Origin: Bacillota bacterium
GTDB taxonomy: Bacteria > Bacillota > DSM-12270 > Thermacetogeniales > Thermacetogeniaceae
DNA: 64,000 bases
Direction of reading: 5' to 3'
Assembly (NCBI GenBank): GCA_029907475.1
Contig: JARYLU010000002.1
Coordinates: 112,206 to 176,205, forward strand
Shown in pieces: positions 16,799-26,262 of this stretch (positions are counted from its first letter, which is position 1; every line of letters begins with the position of its first letter). Made by a program: the position numbers and the translations under genes. The notes under the pieces are model-generated. The model saw only the letters and a program-made list of their open reading frames with translations, had not been told where the DNA came from and made no database searches.

Positions 16799-17932
16799 AT
16801 GGAGTTGGGCGTTTCTGTAACCACCGAAAAAGCCGTACCCGCTAGAATCGCTGACATTGCACAGATCAGGGAGCTGTACTCGCGCTATGCCGCCCGGAAA
16901 GTTGCCCTCTTGGGAAGCCTGGTTTTGATCCTGGTCGGCATCGGGTTGTTTGCTACCGCCACCGGGGCGGCAGGCATCAGTGTCGCAGATGTCTGCCGCG
17001 TCATCGTGGGCAGGGTGGCCCCCGGCCTGCACGTAGTTCCCGCGAGCGACATCGCAGAGACGGTGGTAATGGAGCTCAGGCTTCCCAGGATCCTTCTTGC
17101 TGCCCTTACAGGGCTCAGTTTGGCGGGGGCCGGGGTGGTAATGCAGGGCATCCTGCGCAACCCTCTCGTCTGCCCGTACACCCTGGGCCTCTCCAGCGGA
17201 GCAGCCTTCGGGGCGGCTCTGGCCATCATCCTCGGGACAGGAATCCTGGGGCCCGGCTTTAACGTTATGGGAAGGTATCTCATTGTAACCAATGCCTTCG
17301 TTTTCGGGTCCCTGACCATGGTCCTGGTGTACGGGGTGGCCCGGCTTAAAGGCGCGGTTCCGGAGACTTTACTGCTTGCAGGTGTGGCCTTCGGCTACCT
17401 TTTTCAGGCCGGAGTCTCCGCCCTCAAGTACATCTCGGAGCACGAAGCCCTGAAAGAGTTGGTCGTCTGGCTGATGGGCGGCCTCTGGGGCGCAGGCTGG
17501 GACACGGTCTCAATTCTTTTTCCTGTTGTGCTGGTCTGCCTGGGCCTGCTCGTCCGTTACGCCTGGGACCTCAATGTGCTCGGTGCCGGGGAAGATGTCG
17601 CCATGAGCCTGGGTGTTAACGTGGGGCGGCTGAGGCTGGTGTCTCTTGGTCTGGCAACCCTCGTCTCCTCGAGCACCATTGCCTTTACCGGGATTATCGG
17701 GTTTATCGGGTTGATTGCCCCCCACATCTGCCGCATTCTTATCGGAGGCGATCACAGGTTTTTGATCCCCTGCGCTTGCCTCACGGGCGGGGTTCTCCTG
17801 TTGCTCGCCGATACTTTAGCCCGCATTGTGCTCGCCCCCGTGGAGATCCCGGTGGGGATCGTCACCTCACTGCTCGGCGCCCCCTTCTTTATCTACCTGC
17901 TCCTCAAGCGGAAGCGCCAGTGGTGGTCTTAA
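16799..17932 (+). CDS. FecCD/BtuC-family ABC permease (copy A)
   Basis: 377 residues with about ten membrane segments. Family signatures are present: LRLPRILLAALTGLSLAGAGVVMQG, GLSSGAAFGAALA, and the cytoplasmic loop MSLGVNVGRLR that contacts the ATPase. It carries a longer hydrophilic N-terminus than usual (about 40 residues). The start ATG 16799 follows AGGAG. It lies between a BtuF-like protein and a CuAO-N/BtuF fusion; the missing ATPase may be the BtuD-like protein at 27815, which in turn lacks a permease. Confidence 0.9.
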   Translation: MELGVSVTTEKAVPARIADIAQIRELYSRYAARKVALLGSLVLILVGIGLFATATGAAGISVADVCRVIVGRVAPGLHVVPASDIAETVVMELRLPRILLAALTGLSLAGAGVVMQGILRNPLVCPYTLGLSSGAAFGAALAIILGTGILGPGFNVMGRYLIVTNAFVFGSLTMVLVYGVARLKGAVPETLLLAGVAFGYLFQAGVSALKYISEHEALKELVVWLMGGLWGAGWDTVSILFPVVLVCLGLLVRYAWDLNVLGAGEDVAMSLGVNVGRLRLVSLGLATLVSSSTIAFTGIIGFIGLIAPHICRILIGGDHRFLIPCACLTGGVLLLLADTLARIVLAPVEIPVGIVTSLLGAPFFIYLLLKRKRQWWS

Positions 17933-17956
17933 ACAAGAAAAAAATGAGGGGAGGCT

Positions 17957-19387
17957 GTGTTAATCGTGGTGAAAGCGAAAAACGTGATCACGTACTGCAT
18001 GGCTCTTGTTTTCGTTTTCAGTCTGGTCCTGGGCCAGCTTGCCCTTGCCCCGGCAGCAAAGGCGGCGAGCATCAAGATTTTAATCAACGGAGAGCAGCTT
18101 GACACGGACCCGGCTCCATTTATCGAAGAAGGGCGGGTACTGGTTCCTTTGCGCGCCCTCTTTGAGGCCCTGGGCGCTGCTGTAGATTGGGATGCCGCGG
18201 CCCGCACCGTTACCGGAAGCAAGGGCGAAACAACAGTCCGGCTCGTGATCGGGCAAAAGACCGCCCGGGTCAACAACAAATCCGTAACCCTTGATGTCCC
18301 CGCAAAAATCTCGCAAGGAAGGACCTTCGTTCCCCTGCGCTTCGTGGGCGAGTCCCTGGGCGCAAAAGTGGACTGGGATGCCGGAAACCGCACCGTCATC
18401 ATCGCCACCGCAACGACAGGTAGCTCGGCCTCAAAGCGGATCACCGTCACCGATTCCCTGGGGCGAACGGTACGCGTTCCCTACGCCCCGCAGCGTATCA
18501 TTGTGACCAACAGCGATACTGCAGAAATGATCTGCGCTTTGGAGGCGGCAAATTATCTTGTTGGCGTCTCGGATACCTGTCTGAAAGACCCGCTATTGAA
18601 GCCGAAGCTGAAAAAGGCGCAGGATGTCGGGAAATGGAACGCGCCCAATGTGGAGAAAATTGTGGCCTTAAGGCCTGACATTGTTTTTGGGTATCCAGGA
18701 TACACCAAAGACGAAGTGATCGTCAAGCTCCAAAAGGCGGGGATTCCGGTAGTTCTTCTCGACTGCTACAAGTGGGAGACTCTCGCCCAGGACATCCGTA
18801 CCTTGGGCAAGATCCTCGGAAAGGAAAAGGAGGCGGCGGAGTATATCGCCGTAATTGAAAAGTATCAAAAGTTGATCGAAGGCCGGACTAGGAAGCTGCC
18901 GCTTGCTAAGAAACCTCCGACCTACGTGGAGAGCTATACCGATTACTCCAGCGTCAGTGCCGGCTCCGGTGGTGCTCAGATGCTGGAGGCTGCTGGAGGA
19001 AAGAATATTGCCGGCGGCTTTCGGATTCCCTACCCCAAGGTCAGCCCCGAGTGGGTTCTCGCCCAGAATCCGCAGGTGATCATCAAGGCCGTCAGCAGCA
19101 CGAGCGTTCCTTCAGGTCTCGGTGAATCCGCGGAAGCGATGAAAAAGAAGCGCGCCGAGATTATGTCGCGGCCGGGCTGGAAGAAGATTTCGGCAGTGCA
19201 AAAGGGCAAGGTCTACATCGTCTCCAGCGACATCTGGACGGGCCCCAGGGCTGTGGTAGGGATCGCCTACATGGCCAAATGGATCCACCCCGACCTCTTC
19301 CAGGATCTGGACCCCGAAGCTATCCACAAAGAAATTCTTCAAAAGTTTCACGGTCTTGAACTAAAAGGCGCCTGGGTCTATCCGTAG
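17957..19387 (+). CDS. Fusion of CuAO-N domain with BtuF/FepB-type binding protein (copy B)
   Basis: 476 residues starting at GTG 17957 (GGGGAGG upstream). Signal peptide to about residue 35 (ending PAAKAAS). Residues ~36-150 are a complete CuAO-N domain (KILINGEQLDTDPAPFIEEGR; ILVPLRALFEALGA-like repeats; RTFVPLRFVGESLGAKVDWD). Residues ~160-476 are a Peripla_BP_2 binding protein (RIIVTNSDTAEMICALEAANYLVGVSD; VSPEWVLAQNPQVIIKAVS) ending KGAWVYP. CuAO-N domains usually sit on secreted Gram-positive proteins and may tether or orient the binding protein at the cell surface. The fusion is unusual; the ligand is unknown. Confidence 0.85.
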   Translation: MLIVVKAKNVITYCMALVFVFSLVLGQLALAPAAKAASIKILINGEQLDTDPAPFIEEGRVLVPLRALFEALGAAVDWDAAARTVTGSKGETTVRLVIGQKTARVNNKSVTLDVPAKISQGRTFVPLRFVGESLGAKVDWDAGNRTVIIATATTGSSASKRITVTDSLGRTVRVPYAPQRIIVTNSDTAEMICALEAANYLVGVSDTCLKDPLLKPKLKKAQDVGKWNAPNVEKIVALRPDIVFGYPGYTKDEVIVKLQKAGIPVVLLDCYKWETLAQDIRTLGKILGKEKEAAEYIAVIEKYQKLIEGRTRKLPLAKKPPTYVESYTDYSSVSAGSGGAQMLEAAGGKNIAGGFRIPYPKVSPEWVLAQNPQVIIKAVSSTSVPSGLGESAEAMKKKRAEIMSRPGWKKISAVQKGKVYIVSSDIWTGPRAVVGIAYMAKWIHPDLFQDLDPEAIHKEILQKFHGLELKGAWVYP

Positions 19388-19416
19388 ATGTAAGTCATTA
19401 GGAGGCGAATGTTGCG

Positions 19417-20295
19417 TTGTTTTCGTCTGACAGGGAGTTTTGGATAAAATTGTGGCAAGATGCTCGGGAAAACTCACCGATGAGGCGGCGGCGCTGCCGG
19501 AATGGGAATGAGATGATAGAAAATTGGAACCGGCGTGCTCAGTGTTATGCACAAAGAACCGGTGAACAGAACACCCGGGAAAGGCAAAAAATGGTGATTG
19601 CTATACTGGAAAAGGAAGGCGCCCTAGGACCCAGCTTCAGCGTGCTGGATATTGGGGCGGGACCGGGGAATTACACCATTCCCTTTGCCCGTCTGTGCGG
19701 GCAGGTAACCGCCGTCGAGCCTGCCGCCGAGATGGTAAGAATTCTTAAGGACAAGGTGGCAGCCGAGCGGCTGGAAAATGTCAGAATCATTCAGCGAACC
19801 TGGCAGGAAGTTCAGGTGGAAGAAGAGGGGATGGCCGGTCAGTTTGATCTGGTATTTGCTTCGATGACGCCCGGGGTACAGGACCCGGAAACGCTGGAGA
19901 AGATGATTAAGGCCTCAAGAGGTTATTGTTATCTAAGCGCTTTTGCCGGCCGGCGTTGGGGGCAAGCGCACCGCGATCTCTGGCAACGGTTTTTTAACGA
20001 AGACATGGGAGGTAACCCGGGGGACATTTTGTATCCTTTCGGCTTGCTTTATGCCCTGGGTTACCGTCCCAATCTCCGCTTTGTTGCCAATCGCCGCGTG
20101 CGGGAACACAGAGTAGAGGAGGCGATTGAAGAACTGACCAGGTTTTTCTGGAATTATATGGACATAACCCCCGAGGTCAGGCAGGTAATAGAAGAATACG
20201 TTAGAAAACATGCCCAAGATGGCGTCTTTCAACAGGAGATGGGAGGCTGTTGGGGGATGATGCTGTGGCGCGTCAATGACGTGGTTGCCAGATGA
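19417..20295 (+). CDS. Class I SAM-dependent methyltransferase linked to nickel-type ABC transporter
   Basis: 292 residues from TTG 19417, which has GGAGG 11 bases upstream; the next in-frame ATG (19513, MIENWNRRAQ) lacks such a site. SAM-binding motif I is VLDIGAGPGNYTIPFA, and motif II is near the acidic AVEPAAEM. The C-terminal half (GYRPNLRF, FFWNYMDI, PEVRQVIEEYV) fits a group of clostridial and archaeal methyltransferases found beside NikABCDE-like transporters. The transport genes follow 43 bp downstream. It may modify or help make a small metal-binding ligand, as methyl- or aminobutyryl-transferases do for nickelophores, but no substrate can be named. Confidence 0.75.
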   Translation: MFSSDREFWIKLWQDARENSPMRRRRCRNGNEMIENWNRRAQCYAQRTGEQNTRERQKMVIAILEKEGALGPSFSVLDIGAGPGNYTIPFARLCGQVTAVEPAAEMVRILKDKVAAERLENVRIIQRTWQEVQVEEEGMAGQFDLVFASMTPGVQDPETLEKMIKASRGYCYLSAFAGRRWGQAHRDLWQRFFNEDMGGNPGDILYPFGLLYALGYRPNLRFVANRRVREHRVEEAIEELTRFFWNYMDITPEVRQVIEEYVRKHAQDGVFQQEMGGCWGMMLWRVNDVVAR

Positions 20296-20338
20296 CTGAC
20301 TACGCAAATGATTACGACTAAAATTGGGGGTGTGAGGG

Positions 20339-21943
20339 ATGCGGAGAAAAAACTCGTTATTTATCTTGCTCTTGCTTTTGGTTTTTTCTTTAACTGTTGC
20401 TCTGTTCGGTTGCGGAAAAGAACAGGTATCAAGTAAACAAAAAGCTGATTTGGTAAAAAGCGAGAAAAAACAGCAAGCAGACACCATCAGGTTAGGAGGA
20501 GGAGATTGGGGATACCCGACCCCTTTTACCCATTATCCCAGAGGTCCAGGTTCTCGCAAGATGCGCCTGATCTTCGATACCCTGGTGGCCAGCGATGCCG
20601 AGGGCAAGATCCTTCCCAGGCTGGCCTCCGTTTGGCAGGTCAGCGAGGATGGCCTGGTCTATACCTTTAAACTCCGGCCCGGAGTAAAGTGGCACGACGG
20701 CCAGCCGCTCACAGCCGAAGACGTGGTTTTCAGCTATGAATACCAGAAGCAGTACCCCCCAGTCAGTGCTGCTGATCTTTCTGCTGTAAGAAAAGTGGAA
20801 GCCGTGGACGGCCAGACGGTGAGGATAGAGCTTGGCCAACCGGAACCCCGTTTTTTGACCAACCTGGCGAGTTTTACCATTATCCCGAAGCACATCTGGG
20901 AAAAAGTCACCGATCCCTATAACTTCGTTGCCCCCGAGGCCGCGGTGGGATCGGGACCTTACAGGTTGGCTGATTACAGCAAGGAGCACGGCACGTATCG
21001 ATTTGAGGTCAATCAAGACTTCTGGGGGAGCAAGCCGCGCGTTAAGGTGATCGAGTTCGTTCCGGTGAGCGAGGAGGTCCTGGCTTTCGAGAAGGGGGAA
21101 GTCGACCGGATCACAATTCCGCCCGACCTTTTATCCCGTTTCGAAAACAATCCGGAGTACCGGGTCATGCGCTATGAGACCACGTGGGCCTACCGGCTTT
21201 ATTTTAATATGAAGCGGCGGCCGGAACTGGCTGACAAGGCTTTCCGCCAGGCCCTGGCCTATGCCATTAACCGCCAGGAGTTGGTGGAAAAGGTGGAGCG
21301 CGGTGCTGCGGTGCCGGGGAACCCGGGCGTGCTGCACCCCAGCAACAAGCTTTACAATTCCGAGGTGCCTCAATACCCTTATTACCGGCAGAAAGCGGAA
21401 GACCTCTTGAATGGCCTGGGCTATAAGGACACCGACGGCGACGGGGTACGGGAGGGAAGTCGCGGAAAGAAGTTGAGCTTCCAGTTGCTGGCCGATGAGG
21501 GAAGTGCCCGCCTGGCAGAACTGATCAAGCAGCAGCTGGCCCTGATAGGTATGGAGGTCAACGTGAAGGCCGTCGATATGAAGACGAGGGACGCCCGCTT
21601 TGAGGAGGGAGACTTTGAGCTCTGCATCAACGGCAGCGGCGACGGGGAAAATCTTGAGGAGCTGACGAGTAAAAGCAAGACTAAAGCGACATCAACCACC
21701 GCGAAAATGCTTGGATACCATAACCCGGAAGTTGATAAATTGTTCTCCGCTCAAAAGAAAGAGACCGACCCCGGAAAGCGGCTGGCTCTAATGGCCGAGT
21801 TGCAGCGGATCGTGGCTGAAGAGCTCCCCAAGCTTACTTTGTACTATAAAAACTCCTTGACGGTGCACCGGCCTTCGGTATACGACGGTTGGAGCCAGGA
21901 AACCTATCACAGCGACAGCCGGGAAAACTTTGTGAACGACTGA
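20339..21943 (+). CDS. ABC transporter solute-binding lipoprotein, family 5 (NikA/DppA type)
   Basis: 534 residues. Lipoprotein signal with lipobox LFGC (Cys about residue 25). SBP_bac_5 fold: LRPGVKWHDGQPLTAEDVVFSYEY is the family signature, with FRQALAYAINRQELVEKV in the second lobe. Members bind peptides, nickel chelates or opines. Next to the methyltransferase and two-gene permease, nickel or a nickel chelate is a reasonable guess, but the nickel-specific residues of E. coli NikA cannot be judged by eye. ATG 20339 follows TGTGAGGG. Confidence 0.88.
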   Translation: MRRKNSLFILLLLLVFSLTVALFGCGKEQVSSKQKADLVKSEKKQQADTIRLGGGDWGYPTPFTHYPRGPGSRKMRLIFDTLVASDAEGKILPRLASVWQVSEDGLVYTFKLRPGVKWHDGQPLTAEDVVFSYEYQKQYPPVSAADLSAVRKVEAVDGQTVRIELGQPEPRFLTNLASFTIIPKHIWEKVTDPYNFVAPEAAVGSGPYRLADYSKEHGTYRFEVNQDFWGSKPRVKVIEFVPVSEEVLAFEKGEVDRITIPPDLLSRFENNPEYRVMRYETTWAYRLYFNMKRRPELADKAFRQALAYAINRQELVEKVERGAAVPGNPGVLHPSNKLYNSEVPQYPYYRQKAEDLLNGLGYKDTDGDGVREGSRGKKLSFQLLADEGSARLAELIKQQLALIGMEVNVKAVDMKTRDARFEEGDFELCINGSGDGENLEELTSKSKTKATSTTAKMLGYHNPEVDKLFSAQKKETDPGKRLALMAELQRIVAEELPKLTLYYKNSLTVHRPSVYDGWSQETYHSDSRENFVND

Positions 21944-22054
21944 GGGAGAGGGTCAGAGCACCTGGCCCCTTATTTCGGGTTGAGCTGACTGCTTGACCCT
22001 TATGTTACAGTAGCAGCGAAAGAGGGCTCTGACGGCTCCAGAGGGTTTGGGCTG

Positions 22055-22087
22055 ATTCAGGGGGGAGCTCTACTCTCCCCCCTGAAT
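22055..22087 (+). repeat. Strong hairpin between binding protein and permease genes
   Basis: ATTCAGGGGGGAG / CTCTCCCCCCTGAAT is a perfect stem with a short CTCTA loop and no T-tract. Such hairpins between a binding-protein gene and its permease genes commonly protect the upstream mRNA from 3' decay and set subunit ratios. Confidence 0.65.
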
Positions 22088-22183
22088 GCTTGTTGCGGCC
22101 GTTCGCCAAGAAGTTTTTCAGGCGACTGGTGAAACGGATAACAGAATGGACAAGTTTAACAAGTGCGGGGAGGCCGGCACAGT

Positions 22184-23173
22184 ATGCGGCGGAAGAGAGG
22201 CTCGAAGCTCCTGGAATACGGCATCACCCTCTGGCTTGTGATTACCTTGAACTTTCTTCTCCCCAGGATCATACCGGGCGATCCCTTCCTGGTGCTCTCC
22301 TCGACTGATCCGGAAAATGAGGAGGTCGTGCTGAGCGAAGAGCAGAGGCAGTTTTTCTTTCGCTACTACGGTCTGGACAGGCCCATTGGCGAACAGTATC
22401 TTTCTTATATCTGGGAGTTATCCCGCGGGAATTTAGGATACAGTTTATATTACAAGGAGCCGGTGAGCCAGATTATCCTGCGCCGGCTGCCATGGACGGC
22501 ATTTATGGTAATTGCGGCAGTTGTATTGAGCACCGGCATCGGCGTTATTTTGGGCAGCGTATCTGCCTGGTCCCGGAAGAAATGGCTGGATAGACTCTTG
22601 TTTTTAAATATGATTTTTCTCTCGGAAATTCCGGCCTTTCTCCTGGGGCTTATGCTTCTTTTCGCATTCGCCGCGGGGCTGGGCCTGTTCCCATTATCAG
22701 GAGCGATGACTCACTTTATCGATTATCATGGCTGGTGGGAGAAGCTTTTGGATGTTTTGCACCATGCCTTTTTACCTGTAGTTGCTTTGACTATTACCCA
22801 CCTGGGCGGTATGTATTTGCTTGCCAGAAACAGCATAATAACAGTATTGGAAAAGGATTACCTGCGTACTGCCTGGGCAAAAGGACTTCCCAACAGTCGG
22901 ATCATTTTTCGTCATGCCCTGAGAAATGCCCTGCTTCCTGTAGTGACCCGCGTATTCTTAAGCCTTGGTTCTCTGGTAGGCGGCGCCATACTTGTGGAAA
23001 ATGTTTTTGCTTATCCGGGGCTGGGACACTTAATGCGAGAATCGGTAAGGTTCCATGATTATCCAGTTATCCAGGGGATTTTTCTGGTAGTAACCATATG
23101 CGTTTTAACGGCGAATTTCTTTGCTGATTTAGTTTACAAAAAACTTGACCCGCGGGTCGGTGCTGCGGAGTAG
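22184..23173 (+). CDS. ABC permease, NikB/DppB type
   Basis: 329 residues from ATG 22184 (GGGGAGG ten bases upstream; the frame is open from GTG 22163). Six membrane segments of the BPD_transp_1 family: the N-terminal LNFLLPRIIPGDPFL is the DppB/NikB signature, and the EAA-like loop is near DYLRTAWAKGLPNSRIIFRHALRNALLPVV. It is the first of the two permease partners; nikC-like follows 39 bp downstream. Confidence 0.9.
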   Translation: MRRKRGSKLLEYGITLWLVITLNFLLPRIIPGDPFLVLSSTDPENEEVVLSEEQRQFFFRYYGLDRPIGEQYLSYIWELSRGNLGYSLYYKEPVSQIILRRLPWTAFMVIAAVVLSTGIGVILGSVSAWSRKKWLDRLLFLNMIFLSEIPAFLLGLMLLFAFAAGLGLFPLSGAMTHFIDYHGWWEKLLDVLHHAFLPVVALTITHLGGMYLLARNSIITVLEKDYLRTAWAKGLPNSRIIFRHALRNALLPVVTRVFLSLGSLVGGAILVENVFAYPGLGHLMRESVRFHDYPVIQGIFLVVTICVLTANFFADLVYKKLDPRVGAAE

Positions 23174-23211
23174 AAGCCAAAGGAGAAACGGTTTAAGGGG
23201 GCAGTCCCGAG

Positions 23212-24057
23212 TTGTCGGTGAAAATAATCGAGTTGGTAAAAGAATTTTCGCTGCCGGGAATAGCCGGTCTTGTCTTGATTTTCATCGTTCTCCTGATAGC
23301 CCTTTTTGCTCCCTCTATTTCAATGCATCCTCATAATATCCCCTCCGGACCACCGCTCTCGCCGCCCGGAGGGGAGCATCCTTTAGGAACTGATGAGCTT
23401 GGTATTGACCTCTGGAGCCAGATATGTTACGGGGCCAGGGTCAGCTTGCTCGTGGGTCTTGGGACAGCTTTACTGGCAGGCTTAGGCGGCGGCTTAATTG
23501 GCATTGTTTCAGGATACCTGGGCGGGTGGCCTGATAAGGTTTTAATGAGGTTAATTGATGTTATGATTGTGCTGCCGGATTTTCCGCTGATGATTGTGCT
23601 GGCAGCTTTTTTGGGCCCAAGCCTTTTGAATATTATTTTAGTACTGGCCCTGTTTTCGTGGGTTTTCCCCGCAAGAATTGCCCGTTCTCAAATCTTGATG
23701 TTAAAAGAACAGAGTTACATCAAATCTGCGGAAACGTATGGTGCCGGCGCCTGGTATTTAATGTGGAGGCACTTTCTTCCAGAGGTCTTCCCTGTGGTGG
23801 CGGTGAATCTGATCAGGCTTACGGGGAGGGCAATCGTTTCTGAGGCCGGGCTTTCCTTTTTAGGGTTGGGTGACCCCACCTCTAAAAGCTGGGGCCTGAT
23901 CATTCATCATGCTACCAATTTTCGGGGAATTTATTACACTGACTTTTGGAAGTGGTGGCTGCTCTACCCGTGGCTTACGTTAACTGCAATGGTAATCTCC
24001 CTCGCCTTCGTCAGCCGTGAGGTGGAGCGAATTGCTGATCCGCGTATGGGAAGGTGA
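23212..24057 (+). CDS. ABC permease, NikC/DppC type
   Basis: 281 residues, six membrane segments. PLSPPGGEHPLGTDELGIDLWSQI is the DppC/NikC signature, and the EAA loop is QSYIKSAETYGAGAWYLMWRHFLPEV. The start is TTG 23212 or the in-frame GTG 23218; neither has a strong ribosome-binding site, so coupling to nikB-like translation is likely. It overlaps the start region of the fused ATPase gene. Confidence 0.9.
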   Translation: MSVKIIELVKEFSLPGIAGLVLIFIVLLIALFAPSISMHPHNIPSGPPLSPPGGEHPLGTDELGIDLWSQICYGARVSLLVGLGTALLAGLGGGLIGIVSGYLGGWPDKVLMRLIDVMIVLPDFPLMIVLAAFLGPSLLNIILVLALFSWVFPARIARSQILMLKEQSYIKSAETYGAGAWYLMWRHFLPEVFPVVAVNLIRLTGRAIVSEAGLSFLGLGDPTSKSWGLIIHHATNFRGIYYTDFWKWWLLYPWLTLTAMVISLAFVSREVERIADPRMGR

Positions 24058-24083
24058 ACGCCTGCTTTCGAGGAGGTGTTGCT

Positions 24084-25805
24084 TTGACCGCTGACGGCAA
24101 ATATTTGCTAGAAATAAAAAATCTATCTATTACCTATCATGCCGTAAACCCGCCGGTGAAGGCTGTTGACGCCGTGTCCTTGCAGCTCAGAAAAGGAGAG
24201 AGCCTGGGAATTATCGGGGAATCCGGGTGCGGCAAGAGCTCCCTTGCCCTGGGGATAATGGGGCTTATTAAACAGGGCAGTGTTGAGGGAGAAATTTTTT
24301 ATAACGGCCAAAAGCTGACTGGATTGCCAGAGAAAAAGTTAAAAAAGTACCGGTGGAAACATATTGCTCTGGTATTTCAAAATTCCCTGGAGGTGCTTAA
24401 TCCCGTACTTAAAATTAAAGAGCAAATAGGTGAACCCTTACAGACTCATTATGACTTGTCTCCTTTAGAGATTGACCAAAAGGTAGTAAAACTTCTGGAA
24501 ATGGTAGGCCTGGACCCGAAGTGGCGGCACTATTATCCTCACCAGTTATCAGGGGGGATGAGGCAGCGGGTGCTTTTGGCCATGGCTTTATCCTGCGACC
24601 CGGAATTATTAATTGTAGACGAGCCTACCACGGCGCTGGACGCCATGAGCAAAAACGATATTCTACAGTTGTTACAACAGATACAAAAAAAACTACGTTT
24701 GACCATGATCTTAATATCACACGATTTAGGAGTAATTAAAAAACTTACCTCCAGGGTTATGACCATGTACTGCGGGCGGGTAGTCGAGCTGGGAATTACC
24801 TCGGAAGTGCTTAAAAACCCCATGCACTGTTATACCCGGGGCCTGCTTAATTCTTCTCCTAACCTGTTTAAATACAAGGACCTTTGGGGGATCGACGGGG
24901 AACCTCTCTCGGGAAATTCTATAGGGGGTTGCGCTTTCTATCCCCGGTGCTGTCAGGGGGAGGAAAGCTGCAGCAGGAGCAGGCCTCCCCTCAAGTATAT
25001 AGGCCTCGAGCGCATGGTAGCCTGCCACAAGGGAGGCATTGAAACATTTCTCAGGGCCGAAGGCATCCGAAAAACATATAAGCTGAAAGATATGAAAATT
25101 GAAGCGGTAAAAGACGTGAGCCTGGAAATAAGAAGTGGTGAAGTAGTAGCACTGGTAGGAGAATCCGGTTCTGGCAAGTCAACCCTGGCCCACATTTTGG
25201 TGGGTGTTCTGCCGGCTGATGCGGGCCAGGTTTTTTTCAGAGGTAAAAAGGTGGAGGGAAGATGGGCCACCAAAATGATCGGGGGTATGCAAATTATCTT
25301 CCAGGACCCCTTTTCCGCAACGAGCCACCGCATGAAAGTTTTAGATGTAGTCAAAGAGCCGCTGGACATAATTAAGTGGGGAAGCAAAGAAGAAAGGGAA
25401 GAACAGGCAATCAAGGCGCTGCAGATGGTTCAATTGTCCGTTGATCCGGGATTTTTGAACCGTTACTGCCACGGCTTGAGCGGGGGACAGCGCCAGCGGC
25501 TGGCAATAGCGCGGGCACTGGTAACTAACCCAAAATTATTAATTGCGGATGAAGTAACCTCGATGCTGGACCCTTCTACGCAGGCCAATCTTTTAAGAGA
25601 ACTTAAGGGGCTCCAAAACAGGTATGGGTTTGCCATGCTTTACATTACCCATGACCTGCATTTGGCCCGAAAAGTTGCTGATAAAGTTTATGTTATGCAT
25701 CAAGGTGAAATCGTGGAAACCGGCGTTTCTTTTGAAATATTTGAAAATCCGAAGCATGTTTATACAAAGCGACTTTTGAGCGAAGCTTTTAGCAGTTTGG
25801 TTTAG
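24084..25805 (+). CDS. Fused double ATPase, NikD-NikE/DppD-DppF type
   Basis: 573 residues from TTG 24084, which has GAGGAGGTG just upstream; an in-frame GTG at 24054 lacks a site. Two complete ABC domains in one chain: Walker A GESGCGKSS with signature LSGGMRQRVLLA in the first, GESGSGKST with LSGGQRQRLAIARA in the second. The first domain ends with the oligopeptide/dipeptide C-terminal cysteine cluster (CAFYPRCCQGEESC) that can hold an iron-sulfur site in DppD homologues. Separate nikD and nikE genes are the norm; fusion fixes a 1:1 pair. It completes a full importer with the three preceding genes. Confidence 0.9.
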   Translation: MTADGKYLLEIKNLSITYHAVNPPVKAVDAVSLQLRKGESLGIIGESGCGKSSLALGIMGLIKQGSVEGEIFYNGQKLTGLPEKKLKKYRWKHIALVFQNSLEVLNPVLKIKEQIGEPLQTHYDLSPLEIDQKVVKLLEMVGLDPKWRHYYPHQLSGGMRQRVLLAMALSCDPELLIVDEPTTALDAMSKNDILQLLQQIQKKLRLTMILISHDLGVIKKLTSRVMTMYCGRVVELGITSEVLKNPMHCYTRGLLNSSPNLFKYKDLWGIDGEPLSGNSIGGCAFYPRCCQGEESCSRSRPPLKYIGLERMVACHKGGIETFLRAEGIRKTYKLKDMKIEAVKDVSLEIRSGEVVALVGESGSGKSTLAHILVGVLPADAGQVFFRGKKVEGRWATKMIGGMQIIFQDPFSATSHRMKVLDVVKEPLDIIKWGSKEEREEQAIKALQMVQLSVDPGFLNRYCHGLSGGQRQRLAIARALVTNPKLLIADEVTSMLDPSTQANLLRELKGLQNRYGFAMLYITHDLHLARKVADKVYVMHQGEIVETGVSFEIFENPKHVYTKRLLSEAFSSLV

Positions 25806-25991
25806 TAAATAAAAAACCATCACTGACAACCGATGCTTCCAATGCAGCGGCAACCCTGGCAGGAAGGATGTGACCTACTTATAGATTTATGCAGCCAGCA
25901 ACATCTGCCGGGGTTGCTGAATTGGGGCCGCTGACGACTGTCTTGAATCGAAGGCGCCTGGGCTATCCACAAATCCACCACCATCCAAAGA

Positions 25992-26230
25992 AGGAATTTT
26001 TGTTAAATTGGCGAATTAAATATTTTGTTAAAAGCCGGCCGAAGCCGGCACCCTGGCCGGATGCTCTGACCCTGCACGGGGTCGGAGATAAATACCGGGT
26101 TACAGCAATCTTCTTAAAAAGTGAACTGCAGGGAGCAGGTTTACATAAGAATACGGCTTGGGGAAAGCAGGGCCACGAAGGTCCTTTCCTGCCTGAAGGC
26201 AGGTTGGGTTTTTGCGGCCCTTTTTCTTTC
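25992..26230 (+). promoter_or_regulatory. Leader element 4 (long form): sigma-H-like promoter, conserved stem region and CCACGAAGGT terminator
   Basis: AGGAATTT (25992-25999), 11 nt, GCGAAT (26011-26016). About 150 nt of structured leader follow: AGCCGGCCGAAGCCGGCA and CTGACCCTGC...GGGGTCGGAG stems. Then comes the hairpin GGGCCACGAAGGTCC...GCGGCCC (26170-26220) with TTTTTCTTTC. The coding region starts 43 bp after the hairpin. The whole ~235 bp block is repeated nearly unchanged at 27432-27662. From 25806 to the promoter I see nothing else of note. Confidence 0.65.
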
Positions 26231-26262
26231 TTGTTGCGAGAATCAGAGAGGGGGAATTGGGA

